DNA from: Lathyrus oleraceus
Taxonomy: Eukaryota; Streptophyta; Magnoliopsida; Fabales; Fabaceae
Assembly: GCF_024323335.1 (NCBI RefSeq)
Contig: NC_066583.1
Span: 415,784,031 to 415,848,030 of the forward strand
Direction of reading: 5' to 3'
DNA: 64,000 bases
Below the pieces are notes generated by a model. That model ran no database searches, had not been told where the DNA came from, and was given only the letters and a program-made list of their open reading frames with translations. Positions 33,183 to 46,021 of the stretch are shown piece after piece (position 1 is the first letter of the stretch; each line of letters opens with the position of its first letter). The translations under genes and the position numbers were made by a program.

Positions 33183-36110
33183 AAAAGTTAGGGATTATGA
33201 TAAGTAACTGCATTCTGCTGATCTTCAGTATTTTGAAGACTTGTTTGAGCACAAGGGTTGACATTAGTTCATCATCCCAGCAACGGTCAAGAGCATAGTG
33301 GATATCAAGATTTGGTAGAAGGATTAAGGATCATTTGTATTCAATGTAACCCTTTTCATGTAAATTACAATTTTCAACTTTGTAAAATCTATGGAGTCTT
33401 GTCATTTACAGACTACCATTCCATTAAATAAAGTCGAGCTTTTATCCAATTGTTTCTACTCTTATTTTACTTCAGCCAATAGTTTTAAATTTTATTATGA
33501 TCATTTTAAATTAAAATTTTAAATCAAAATCAAGTTTTCTTTAAAATATAAAAGCAAGAATTTTTCCAAAGCAAGTAAAAGGAATATCAACGACATCTCA
33601 ATGAATAGCAAGTCCTTAAGTGCGAAGCATCAGCGGTTCCCCAAGCAGTTAACCCTTCAGGTATCCCTAGACATTAGTGTTGATTCAGTTCTTTGGCGGA
33701 GTGTTTGATCCCCGGTAGAGCTTCTTTCTTTATCCCCAGCTGAGTTGGTTGCGGCGTGTCCTTGTCCCCAACGGAGTTTTGGCCTTCTCCAGCGGAGATC
33801 GTGTTTCCTCAGCAGGTGGATTGTCATCTGAAATGTTTGATCTTTCCTCAGTAGATCGCTTTGGTGTCCCCACCAATCTCCATTTTTCTTTGATCCCAGT
33901 CAGAGTTTCCTCCTAATTCCTGAGCAGCTTTTGTTGATTGTTTCTTTGTAGGGTTGTCTCCCATTTTTATGGTGTAGACCTAAAATTCCCCACATATTGG
34001 ATGTTTTATCCTCAACAGATCTCCTCCTTCCCCAGCTAGGGTTGAGCCCTTAGGATTTTGATCTCTCTTTTCCTCCAGCAGTAGTCTCCATATTTTGTGG
34101 ATTGATCGAGGATTGTACCGGTGGTTCAATTTCTTTGTGACACCTCTGTATCCTTGTTGATCATTTTGTCAGCATGATCACCATATATACATATACATAT
34201 ACATTCATATAATTTCATAATTGGCATATCTTGCATATTCATATTTGATTTGTTTGAGATTCTCATTCTCTGTTATGGTGGTGTTTTATTCCCAAACCAA
34301 ATTTAGCGTCTGTCCTCTTTCAATTGTAGAGTGTCAGCCCCTTAAGCAGAAAGACTTTAACCTTTCTCCGTTTCCCCACTAAGTTTGTTTCCTCGTGGAT
34401 GATTGTTATTTCAGTTTCCTCTCCAGTAAATTTTTTGGATGGAATTGCTCCCCTTGGGTTATGTCCTCATTGGGTTGATTCTTGATTGACCGTTTTCTTT
34501 CTAGCTCTTACCTAGATAGATATTTTGGTCCCCTAAGAGTTTATTACCCAGTAACTGGTAATACCCTTCTTAGTTTGCAGTTTGTTGCTTCTTGCCCAAT
34601 ACCCGGCAAAAGTACCCTTTTTCACCCCTCAGTGGAATCCCTAGTGGATATATTCCCCGGAGAGTATATCCTTTATATGTTCATCTTAACCGATGACAGA
34701 TACCTTTTCTTCCCCGCAGGAGTCTATCCTTGATATGTTCACTTTAACCAGTGACGGATATTCTCACTTTTGGTATTCTACCCAGTAAAAAGGTAGTTGT
34801 AATCCCTATTTTGTTCCTTAGAGAGTTAATCCTTGATATGTTCATCTTAATTGATGACGGGTTCTCTTCTCCTTGTTGGTTTTCTACCCAGTAACCGGTA
34901 GTCGTAAATCCTACTTTTTTCTGTGTAGAGTCTATCCTTGATATGTTCACTTTAACCAGTGACGGATTTTCTCACTTTTGGTATTCTATCCAGTAACTGA
35001 TAGATGTAATCCTTATTTTTGCTCCCCCTTTCAGATACTATCCTTGATATGTTCACTTTAACCGGTGACGGATTTTCTCTTTGATTGGTTTTTTACCCAA
35101 TAACCGGTAGTTGTAAATCCTACTTTGTCCCCTCGCAGAGTTAATCCTTGATATGTTCATCCTAACCGGTGAAGGATTTTTCTCTCCGACGGTTTTCCAT
35201 CCATTTTTTGATAGATGTAATTCCTCCATTTTTTGTTCAGTTGGTATATCCTTGATATGTTCATCTTAACCGATGATGGGTATCCTCCTTGACAATCCCA
35301 TGCAAGTATATCCTTGATATGTTTATCCTAACCGATGGCGGATTTTCTTCCCTATTGAGTTTATCCTTGATATGTTCATCCTAACCGATGACGGATACTC
35401 TCACCCTTTGGTCTTCTTCCCAGTAACTGGTAGTTGTAAATCCTATTTTCTGCAGTTTTCCCCAGCAAGGTTATTCTTACCCAATAATCGGTAATGAATA
35501 CTCCCTCCTAGCATTTCCTCGGCGAGTCATCCTTGATATGTTCATCTTAACCGATGACGGATGTTCTCTCTGTCAGATCTTTATTATCTCCTTACCTAGT
35601 AACAGGTAGTAGATAATAGATTTTTGCTTCTCCTGTGTTGGAGTTTATTCGTCCCCAGTTGAGTTGAGTGCGCATTTCCTTAGTGAAATCGTTGTTCCCC
35701 TGCATGATTCGAGTACCTCAAATGGATCATGACTTATTCGTATCCCCTGCAGATGTTGTTATTTCCCCGGTTGAGTGTTCTAATTTTTGTGGAATCCCTC
35801 AAGTCCCCTAGTAAGTTTTAAGCTGTAGCCTGGCCTATGCATAACAATCTTTTTCCCCCCAGAGTCTCTGTCTCCCCAGTGAGTTTTCCTTATGGAATGC
35901 ATTATACTCCTGTGGAATTTCGGTCTCTCTGATTTCTTTTTCCTTTGTGGCAACATTTGCCCATAGAGCATTAGCTTTGCAATCATAACATATGCATCAT
36001 GAGGTTTCTTAGAGACCAAAATTTGTTTTCTATGTTGTCATTTAAACCCATTCTACTGAGTCGACGAGAAGATTTTAACCTTCGCCTCCTCAGTTAGAAT
36101 GTCCTTAAAT
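33183..36110 (+). other. Repeat-rich 3' UTR of element A
   Basis: About 2.9 kb with no coding domain seen. The second half is C/T-rich. It holds many copies of a TCCCCAGCNGAGT-like motif (for example 33733, 33765, 33786, 35459, 35652, 35873) and a 104-bp minisatellite. Confidence 0.7.
34667..35560 (+). repeat. 104-bp minisatellite in 3' UTR of A
   Basis: TATCCTTGATATGTTCA-type cores start near 34724, 34828, 34932, 35038, 35142 and 35247 (steps of 104-106), with further copies near 34667, 35307, 35361 and 35528. Each is followed by CTTAACCGATGACGGAT or a close variant. A second block, CCCAGTAACYGGTAG, alternates with it. Confidence 0.88.
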
Positions 36111-36119
36111 AGGGGCAGC
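36111..36119 (+). other. Polypurine tract of A
   Basis: AGGGGCAGC directly precedes the 3' LTR start TGTAAGACC. It is identical to the tract of B. Confidence 0.85.
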
Positions 36120-39100
36120 TGTAAGACCCCAATTTTGACCCTAAGATCCCTCATGCAATTTCATCATAAGCATAAGCATTGGGATCATAACTTAGAATCC
36201 TCCTTACCCCTCTTTCATTGGGTTTGTTTTATGAGATATCACCAAGCACTTTGTGATTATATCATACTTGTATTTTATCATTTCACTAACCAAAATACCA
36301 AAAATATGTCTTTGCATTTATCTAACTCTTTTGTAGGAAGGGCATGATCTCATTGATTCATCAAGATCACATCTAGGGTTTGAGACCCTCATGAACAAAG
36401 AATATAACCAAGAATTGATTCAAGAATGGTTATAAACATCATATATGAGTTCCAATGTTCTCTACATGTTATATTGATCAAGTTTTCTTCAAGAGTTTGA
36501 GGGTGATTTGCCTTGGAAACCCTAGTTTGACTAGGTATCTTGAGTAACTTCTCCAACAAACTATCTCACAAATTGATCAAATTTCTCAAGGGACACTTAA
36601 AAATTCATTGTATTATGCATATATGATATACCATGACCCTATAAAGTCAAGAGAATTGGAAGTTAGCAAGTTGGTTGATGGTGGTTGGCCAGATGGATTC
36701 ATCTAATCAAAACTGGGTCTCCCTAGACCCCATCTCCTACACTTTTCACCATATGAAAATGAATCTAAGAGCAAACTTACTAGAAATTTCATAACAAACA
36801 ACTTTAATGTTGAAACCTAGAGCTAGTTTTGCATGGAAAATCATTTTCTATGTTGAAACATTATAGGTCATTTTGTCTAAACCCTAATCTGAAAGTCAAC
36901 TTCCCAAGGCCATAACTTGCTCAATTTTTATGAGATGAAAGATTTCCAAGTTTCAAAATCCAATTCATTATGTCTAATTCAACTTTGATGTTTGGAGTGG
37001 GAGCTAATTCAAATTTTTTGAGCATGTGATATGAGGCTACATTATAGGTCACTTTTGACTTATACCATTGATCAAGTGATTTTCCAAACTTGAAAAATGC
37101 ATAACTCTATCATTTCAAATCCAAATGACCTGAAATTGGTGATCATTTTGAAGATATTTTAGAGAGCTACAACTTTGATGAAGATACTTTTCTCATTTGA
37201 AGCTCCTATAAAAAGTTAAGCAAGGTGAAATATTGAGACATATGGCTTGACAGTTAGAAACTTTTTGATATGTCAAATTTTTCCAAACGTCCACCTCAAA
37301 TTTCTCCAAGTTCCAAGCTCCAAATGAAAAAAGCGTTCAACATTAAACTTGTTCCTCTTGATCTCACCTTTCCAAAGAGATCAAATTCATTCATTTTGGA
37401 TGAGAAATGCATAGGCTGCGCATGGTTTAAACAGGCTGATATCATTTGGCATGGATCAATCTTCAAGCATCAATGCACATGTGCCTTGCAATCCAAGCTA
37501 ACTTCAACACATCTGATCTTCAATTATGGACTTCAAACCATCATTTCATGGGCCAATGCGCACCCATGCAGCAGTACATCACATTTGCCAAATTTGGAAA
37601 GTGAAAGTGAGTGTGCAAATATCATATGATTCAGCTATAAATAGAGCTTCAATTGCTCAGAATTCCAGACACCATTGCGCCAGCTTTGATCCCCAATTGA
37701 AAACCCTTCACTCTCATAGGATAAACCTGATAAATTCATTTGAAATTGAGCTTGAATCTCCACTGTTTTGGAATTCAATTCTCCAGGAATCCATTGCTTC
37801 TAAACCTTTCCATTCTCTTCTTGCAAGCAATTGAAGTGAGTCCAAGCACAAGCCAGATCAAGATCCATCATGTTCAGACCTCCATTGAAGGTAATTTGTA
37901 GAAATTTTAAACTCTTTGATTCTCTTAAATTCTTGCTCAATTCCATTGGTTCTTTGGTTGTCTGAAGTTCTACCAATGTAGGCAAGAAGATTGAGTTGCT
38001 TTAAGGTCAAATGGAAGCAACTCAGTTCATCTACCTCAATTTTCAATTCCACATATCTCTCAATATATTTGGAATTGGAATGAATGGAGGTCAGATTCGA
38101 GCTCAGTTCCATTTTTTCTTCAAGATCGTGTCCCTGTTTTTTATTTTGGTGATGGTTCATGTTGACCAGTCCGGTGAGGCTCACCAGAGAAGATGATCGG
38201 AGCTCTGGCTCCAGCGATGAGGTGTCTTGCATCTGAACAACATGATCCTCCTCTCACGTTCTAATCCTGAGTGTTGGTGTTGATTACCACATTTGCCACA
38301 CAGTTGACTCATGTATATGTGGAACGCGCGTTTTTGATCATCAGATCTGCCACCTAAATTAATGAGGGAGATCTGATGGTCCACGTATTTTTTGATTTTT
38401 TGATATTTTATTTTAATTGCATTTTCTTCAATAATTCATATTAAAATCAATATTGATCCATAAAATATGGGACTTTCACTAAAAAAAATTCAAATATTTG
38501 TCTCTTTCATATTCTGAATTAAAATTATTTTTTGGATCATTATTAATATTTTTCATGAATTAATTGTTTTTGCATTGGTTTTTAATTGTTTAAAAATATT
38601 TTTTAATGTCCAAAAATTATGAAATTTTTTCTCCAAGGTCCTTTGACCTTGTTTGACCTATGATAAATCTCATGGCCGTTTCTTTGGTGTTTTGATGAGA
38701 TTTTAGGAATTGGACAAAACATGTTTGAATTAAATGCATTATTTTATTATTTTTAATTGAATAAATGCCTATTAAATTTTGGTGATCATTTGTATTGACT
38801 TGTTTGAGTTTGCTTATTGTTGTTGGGTCTTGGTCAAGGTTGATTTGACTTTGTCAAGTTAATATCATTTGATTTAGGGGATTGATGGAATGTACATTCC
38901 ATCTCCCAAAATGAATGATATTAATTTGGTAAAAGTCCTCCTTTGACCAATTTGTGATCTCATTCATTCCCTTCCCTCTTCATCTAATTCCCCTTCTTCA
39001 TTCATTCATTTCCATTTGGCCTATGACATCTCAAAGTCCTAATGCTAGTTGATTGAATGATTAACATGAGTATGGATGAGAATAGGCCACACCTTTTGCA

Positions 39101-40818
39101 TATTTTTGTGTGTGGTATGTTTTATGAGTATAGTCCATAATACTATGTCTCCAACATGCATTGACACCAAAAGTCTATTGCCCGACCTCAAATAGTTGTG
39201 ACTTCTACATAAGTCCAATTACGATTGCTTAACATAACGCTAAATTTGTGACATAAAAGGCATAAGCATTCTAGTCAGTGAGATTGTAAGTCTCCCCTCT
39301 TTCATGGTATTGTGTGGAAACTTGGCCTTCTTTCCTTCCTTTGGAAAATGTTTTGGTTCAAGGATCCATGCTTGTGATAAGTGGGTTGAGTGTTCTCCGA
39401 AGAATGTCTTGAAATGAAAAGCAAAACAAAACTAACTTCTAACTTACTAACCATTAACTTTTACTTTCAAGCTTTTACATTAGGGAAATTTACTTTTAGC
39501 ACTTTATTTCATTTGCCATTGTACATATCATTCTAATTGTTTATGTTAATATAATTTTCACTTTGTCCATTTGAACCATTTTGTGTGACATATTTTGTTT
39601 GTATATACTTTTCTTGTTTGTGTGGTCTTTGACCATCAATGTACATGATAAAAACAAAAACCCTAAAAAACTTTTGTGTGGACTGTTGGTTTGATCTTAG
39701 ACAAATGGACTTAGAACTTAGGCAACATTTCTATGCTAATGGACCTGGCCAATGCCAACTTGTTGAAGAACCAAGTGCTTGCAATTTGAGACTTTATCTG
39801 ATACATCATTCAAGATCTCTCTAAGTTTATCGGCAACATGATCATTGTGAAGCTGTTATTTTGAACCTGTGACTTGTGGAATTCATCTGTTACATGGGCT
39901 ACTTTGAAGAAGATCATGGAATGGATAAGCTTGGATGTGGCCATCTTTATTTGATGCCTTGCTCTTCAAGATAATATAATTGTGCATTTGTGTGCTGCTT
40001 GATTCTAAAAGTCCAAGGGAATTCTGGGTTTTTATTGACATTCTTGTCTATTGGATTGCTACCCATTTGGTCAGATCTTTTCAACTCTAACCTTTTAATT
40101 TTTGTACATAGGATAGTCTCTTAATCTTCTCCCCATTTCTTTAATTTCAAAATCTCTCCCTCCATTTTCAAAATCTTCTTTGTGTGAACTACTTTTGTTC
40201 TAAACTTTGACTATTTTTTGTAAAAAGATAGAAACTTTGGCCTTATGCCATTGCATTTTCAAACTTCTTTTCTTAAATCAAACATGTAAATAAATTTAAC
40301 TATACTTGACTTAAACATTCGAAAAGCCAAAAATAACTAACTCATTCAAACCATTTTTAGGCCTTTGTGCCTTTCAAACTTAAATTTTGTTAAAATCAAC
40401 ACACTCATTTTGAAATTTGTAGCATGAACTACGAGGTTTTGATCCCTCATTTTTATATTGGTACGTAGGCACAAGTCTGAAGGTCTTGTCAAACATAAAA
40501 TATAATTAATGAATTCGTTTCTCATCCCCCATTATATTTGTTTGTAAACATCACTTTATACAAAATACATATGCACACAAAAAGGGCTCCCTAGGAGTAC
40601 CTATGATACTTTGGGTGCTAACACCTTTCCTATGTGTAACCAACCCCCTTACCTGTGATCTCTGACTTTTATTAGTTTTTATTTGAAAACTTCTTACTTT
40701 TTTGGTTTTGTTCGTACTTTTTCCCTTTTCCCTTGGAAACAATAAAAGCGGGGTGGCGACTCTTGTTAATTGATCTCAACCTTGTCAATAGCTTGATGAT
40801 CATGAATTTCCCGCTACA
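36120..40818 (+). repeat. 3' LTR of element A
   Basis: Starts TGTAAGACCCC after the PPT and ends CCCGCTACA, 4,699 bp. 36856-37882 is the segment copied into the array units. An AATAAAAG signal and a TGGCGACTCT PBS-like stretch lie at 40741-40763, and a GGGTGCTAACACCTT module at 40613-40640. The end is set by comparison with the other LTR ends; the matching 5' LTR is outside the window. Confidence 0.85.
37636..37643 (+). promoter_or_regulatory. TATA box, 3' LTR of A
   Basis: TATAAATA in GCTATAAATAGAGC, about 1.5 kb into the LTR and shared with the array units. Transcription from here would run outward into the inverted LTR. Confidence 0.65.
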
Positions 40819-43800
40819 GGCTGCAATCCAATAGACAAGAATGTCATATAGAAACCCAAATTCCCTTGGACATTAGAATCAAGCAACAAATAATGCACAA
40901 TATATCAACTTGAGAATCAAGGCATCAAATAAAGATAGCCACATCCAAGCTTAGCAACTCCATGATCTTCTTCAAATTTTCCCATGTAGCAGATGGATTC
41001 CATAAATCACAGGTTCAAAATAACAACTTCACAATGATCATGTTATAGATGAACTCAAATGGATCTTCAATGATGTATCAGATGAAGTTTCAATTTACAA
41101 GCACTTGGTTACATGAAAGCTGGCATTGACCAAGTCCTTTGCATAGAGAGTGTTGCCTAAGTTCTAAGTCCAATAGTCTCAGAATAAACCAACAATCCAC
41201 ACAAGATGTTTTTATGGTTTTTTATTCTTATCATGTGCATTAATGGTCAAAGATCATACAACCAAACATAATATACACAAACAAAATATATCACACAAAT
41301 ATGGTCCAAGTGGACAAAGTAAAAATGACATTAACATAAACAATTAGAATGGTATGAATAATGGCAAGTGAATGGAGCTTAAAAAATAAAGTGCATTTAA
41401 AATAAAGGATTGAAAATAAATGTTAGTTGTTAATGAGTTAGAAGTTAGTATTGCTTTTGATTTTTTTTTTTGTTTAAGTCATTCTTTGGAGAACACCCAA
41501 TCCACTTATCACAAGCATGGATCCTTGAAAAAAGTCAAATTTCCATACAATACCATGAACGAGGGGAGACTTACAATCTCACTAACTATAATGCTATGCC
41601 TTCTGTGTCAAAATTTAGCGCTATATTAAGCAATCGTAATTGGACTTATGTAGAAGTCACAACTATTTGAGGTCGGACAATAGAATTTTGGTGTTAATGC
41701 ATGTTAGAGACATAGTATAATGGACTATGCTCATGAAACATACCACACACAAAAATAATATGCAAAAGTGATGGCCTAATCTCATCCATACTTATATTGA
41801 TTTTGCAATCAACTAGCCTTAGGATGTAGAGATATCATAGGTCCATGACATGAATGCATGAAGAAAGGGAATGAGATGGAGAGGGAGGGGAAGTGGATCA
41901 AACTCAAATTGGACAAGGGAGGACTTTTACCAAATTAAGATCATCCATTCATTTTGTGAGATGGAATATACAATCCATCAATCCCCTAAATCCAATGATC
42001 TTAACCTAGCAAAGTCAAATCAACCTTGACCAAGGCCCAACAACACAAGTCAAACTTACAAAGGCAGTCAAAATGGCTCAACATAATTATTTGGCATTTA
42101 TTCAATTTAAAAATACTAAAAATAATGCATTAAATTAAATATGGTTTGCCAAATTCCTAAAATCTCATCAAAACACCAAAGAAATGGCCATGAGATTTAT
42201 CATAGGTCAAACAAGGTCAAAGGACCTTGGAGAAACAATTTCAAAATTTTTAGAAACTTAAAACTATTTTTAAACAATTAAAACTATTTACAAAATCAAT
42301 TAAATCATGAAGAATATTAATAATGATCCAAAAAATAATTTTAATTCAAAATATGAAAGAGGATTTTATTTAAAAAGTTTTGGTGAAACTCTCATATTTT
42401 TTGGATTAATATTAAAATTAACATGAATTAATGAAAATCAAAGGTACAAAATGAAAATCAGATAATACAAAAAAACATGGACCACTTGATCTTCCTTATT
42501 AATTGAGGTGGCAGATCAAGTGGCCACAAGCACGCGTTCCATGATGGAACTTAGTCAGCACGCTGCACATGTGGTCATCCAAACCAACGTGTGAGATTAA
42601 AACAATTTAAACTGAATCAATGGCTCAGAACCTTGCCACCTCACTTCCAGAGCAAATGGCCGGTCACCTTCTCAAGCGAACCTCGCCGGACTGGTCTAGT
42701 CATCACCATGGTTAAAATAAAAAAGGAGGACATGATCTGAAAGAGAAAATGGCGTAGAGCACGAATCTGACCTCAATTTTAACTAACTCCAAATATATAG
42801 AAAGATATGAGGAGTTGAATTTTGAGATATGTCAACTGAGTTGCTTCGATTTGACCTCAAAGCAACTCAATCTTCTTGCCTACATTGGTAGGACTTCAGA
42901 CAACCAAAGATCTAATATAATTGATGAGAATTGAGTGAGAATCGAAGAGAAGAAAAATTCAGGAAAATACCTTCAATGTTGTACAGAATTTGCTATTCCT
43001 TGCTTCAATTCTTGTTTGATCTTGCTCCAATGACTTGCAGAAGTGGATTAGGAATGGTAATAAGCTTTGGATCTTGGAGTTTTTGAATCTCCAAACAGTG
43101 AGATTCAAACTCATTTTTCAAGTGAAAATTATCAGGTTTTCCTTTAAATTGTTAGGGTTTGAAGAGAGGGGGCAAAGCTGGCGCGCAAGGGTCCTTTGAA
43201 ATGAGCTCATATTGTCTCTATTTATAGCAATTGGAAGTGTTATTTGCACACTTCAAATTTCTTCCAAAATTGGCAATGTGATGGAGAAGCTTGGATAGGT
43301 GTGTACAAGCCCATGAAGCAATCCAATTAGGTCCAAATGCAACTGTTGTGAAGTTGGAATGAAGCTTGAATGGCAAGGCAATGTGAAATGGTCATTTGAA
43401 GTTTGATTCTTACCAATGATGCAAGCATGTTAACACCACACGCAACCCTAGCAATATTTGTCCAAAGTGAATGAAATAGGACTATTTGGAAAGCTTAGAT
43501 CAAGAGTAACAACTCTTATGTTGAACACTTTTCCATTTGGAACTTGGATCATGGTGAATTTTGAGGTGGAAGTTTTTAAATTTCAACATGTTGAAAATAT
43601 TTCTAAGTGTCAAGTCATATACTTCAATGTTCCACCTTACTAAACTTTTTATGTGAGCTCCAAATGAGAAAAGTGTCTTCATCAAAGTTGTAGATCTTTC
43701 AAATTCCAAATGAAAAATTTGAGGTGGAAGCTTTTAAATTTCAACATGTTGAAAATTTTTCTAAGTGTCAAGTCATATACTTCAATGTTCCACCTTACTA

Positions 43801-44898
43801 AACTTTTTATGTGAGCTCCAAATGAGAAAAGTGTCTTCATCAAAGTTGTAGATATTTCAAATTCATTAAAAATGGTAACAAATTTGACATAATTTAGATT
43901 TAGAATGAGAGAGTTATGCATTTTTGAAGTTGAGAAAAATCACATGTTCAATGGTATTGGTCCAAAATGACCTATAATGTATCCTCATATCACATGCTTA
44001 TAAAAGTTGATTTAGCATTCACTCCAAACATAAAAGTTGAAGTATACATCTTTAATAGGATTTTAAAACTTGGAAATCTTTCATCTCATAAAAATTGAGC
44101 AAGTTATGGCTTTGGAAAGTTGACTTTCAAATTAGGGTTTAGACAAAATGACCTATAATGTTTCAACATAGAAAATGACTTTCCAAGCAAAATTAACTCT
44201 ATAACTCAACATGAAAGTTGTTTGTAATGTAATTTAGATTAATTTTATCTTGGAATCATTTTCCTATGATGAAAGTTGTAGAAGATAGGGTCTAGGGAGA
44301 CCCAGTTTTGATCAGATGAATTCATCTGGCCAACCACCATCAACCATCTTGCTAACATGCAATTCTCTTGACTTTTTAGGCTCATGGTAGATCATATATG
44401 CATAAGATGATGAAATTTGAAGTGTCCCTTGAAGTATTTGATCAATTGGTGAGGAAGCTTGTTGAGGAAGTTACTCAAGATACCTAGACAAACTAGGGTT
44501 TCCATGGCAAACCAACTCAAAACTCTTGAAGAATGCTTGATTAAAATAACATGTAGAGATCATTGGGACTCATATGTGATGCTTAAAGACATTATGGATA
44601 ATTCCTTGGTTGTGCTCTTAGCCATGAGGGTCTTAAACCCTATATATGAACTTGATAGATCAATAGGGATCATGCCTTACCTACAAAAGAGTTAGGAAAA
44701 TGCAAAGACATATTTTTGGTATTTTGGTTAGTAAAAATGATAATATACAAGTATGATACAATCACATGGTGCTTGATGATCTCTCCCAAAATAAACCCAA
44801 TGAAAGAGGGGTAAGGAGGATACTAAGGTATGATCCCAATGCTTATGCATATGGTGAAATTTCATGAGGGATCTTAGGGTCCAAATTGGGGTCTTACA
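40819..44898 (-). repeat. Inverted, truncated LTR of the A family
   Basis: Its right end, read on the minus strand, is TGTAAGACCCC, the LTR start, at 44898. Its left end at 40819 corresponds to about 40062 of A's LTR, so the last 756 bp are missing. The likely reason is that A inserted into this older LTR; the missing part should then flank A on the left. It is clearly more diverged from A's LTR than the array units are from each other. Confidence 0.88.
43219..43226 (-). promoter_or_regulatory. TATA box of the inverted LTR
   Basis: TATAAATA on the minus strand in GCTATAAATAGAG, at the place equal to 37636 in A's LTR. It faces A, so it could give antisense RNA of A's 3' end. Confidence 0.55.
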
Positions 44899-45097
44899 CA
44901 TGGAAGACCTTTAATCATGTACCTTACCATCCTTGAAGGATCCATGGGATGTGTGTTTGAACAACGAGACGAGTCTGTTACGAAAGACCACACTATATTC
45001 AACTTAAGAAAGAATTTGACCGATTATGAATGTAGATATTCAAGGCTTGAGAAGACCTGTTATGCACTTGCTTGGGCTGCCAAACGCCTAAGACAAC
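44899..45097 (+). pseudogene. RT/RNase H scrap of another Ogre
   Basis: 199 bp encode GRPLIMYLTILEGSMGCVF through LEKTCYALAWAAKRLRQ, homologous to A near 30793-30990. It starts exactly at the inverted LTR boundary and ends exactly at C's LTR, so it is the remnant of an older element hit by both insertions. Confidence 0.85.
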
Positions 45098-46021
45098 TGT
45101 TGTACCAAAAAAATTTCCCTCCCTTTTCGATTCTCATTTGACTTATGGCTTGAGACTCGTTCATATTTCATTCATGTGTATCATTCATTCATGATTAATA
45201 CTTGCTAACAGGCATCACAGATTCAAGGTTCATGGTTGGTAAAAATAAGGGCTTTGCTTGAGGTGGTGGTATTGCACACCTTATAGGTTGAAACCCTAAT
45301 TCTTGACTTTTCTCCTATGGGATCGTGTTTTTGACCGTCTGTGTGATTAACCTGACTTCTGAACCCTAATTGTGGGTCCATGGTATGAGGTGTTGCCTGT
45401 GGAGCTTTGGACCTTGTTTGAAACCCTAATAAGGGATAATTGGTATTCAGGTGCTTTGCTGGTTTGGACTTCTGATCTACGGTTCACCAAAACCCTAGTC
45501 CTTGGCTTTGAGGTTTGTGAACCCTATGGTTTTCATTAAGGTATTGGAAACCTTGGTTGTGGTTCATGGCATTGGTGCACCACTCGAGTTGACTTCTCAC
45601 TTGGCTTGAGATTCTTGATTGATACATTGCATTGAAGTTTTTGACCTAGTAAATCCTAATTCATGGTGTTATCTGATTTATTCGAGGAATGTTTGCATTC
45701 ATGTTTCATTGACCTTAAGGACTCAAGATCCATTTGATCTGGGTCTTATGTCATCCCCACTTCATCCATGTTTTTATCAAAATGTCAAGATTCATTCATG
45801 CTTTGATTTATAGTCCCATTGATAAAAATTCATTGTCCATTTGATCAAGTCATTCCATGACCCATTAAATCAATTTCATTCACTCATTCAAACATGTTCA
45901 AAAGTGCATTGAAAGCTTTTGTTTCAAGTTGATTTCATATTGAATAAGAAAGAAATCCAATCCATTATGCCTCACACATGAGCCCATGCATCAAAACAAA
46001 GAAAAATTAATTTTTGATGAT

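Larger units (their letters stand above)
1..40818 (+). mobile_element. Element A: Ogre/Tat-lineage Ty3/gypsy retrotransposon, left end outside window, interrupted by B
   Basis: The parts occur in Ogre order: LTR-derived and ORF1 array (1-11898), gag and start of pro (11978-14003), end of pro, intron, RT, RNase H, archaeal RNase H and integrase (28791-33013), 3' UTR, PPT (36111-36119) and 3' LTR (36120-40818). The LTR-like part of the array (273-1295) aligns with 36856-37882 of the 3' LTR, which ties the array to this element. Pro stops at 14003 and a later part of pro begins at 28791, so B sits inside A. Every coding domain carries stops or frameshifts, so A is an old, non-functional copy. 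The 5' LTR should lie left of the window. Confidence 0.85.

Noticed and set aside
34667..35560. CRISPR-like appearance of short repeats with regular spacing
   Set aside because: Repeats vary, spacers resemble each other, and the context is a plant retrotransposon 3' UTR.
37270..37629. 119-codon frame in A's 3' LTR
   Set aside because: LTR interior; the same area is a shorter and altered frame in the array units, with no protein-like conservation.
43565..43850. Duplicate of about 150 bp in the inverted LTR (GAGGTGGAAG..TTTTTATGTGAGC twice)
   Set aside because: A real local tandem duplication, but an ordinary private change in an old LTR copy; not pursued as a finding.
45093..45097. ACAAC as target duplication of C
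   Set aside because: The right end of C is outside the window, so it cannot be tested here.
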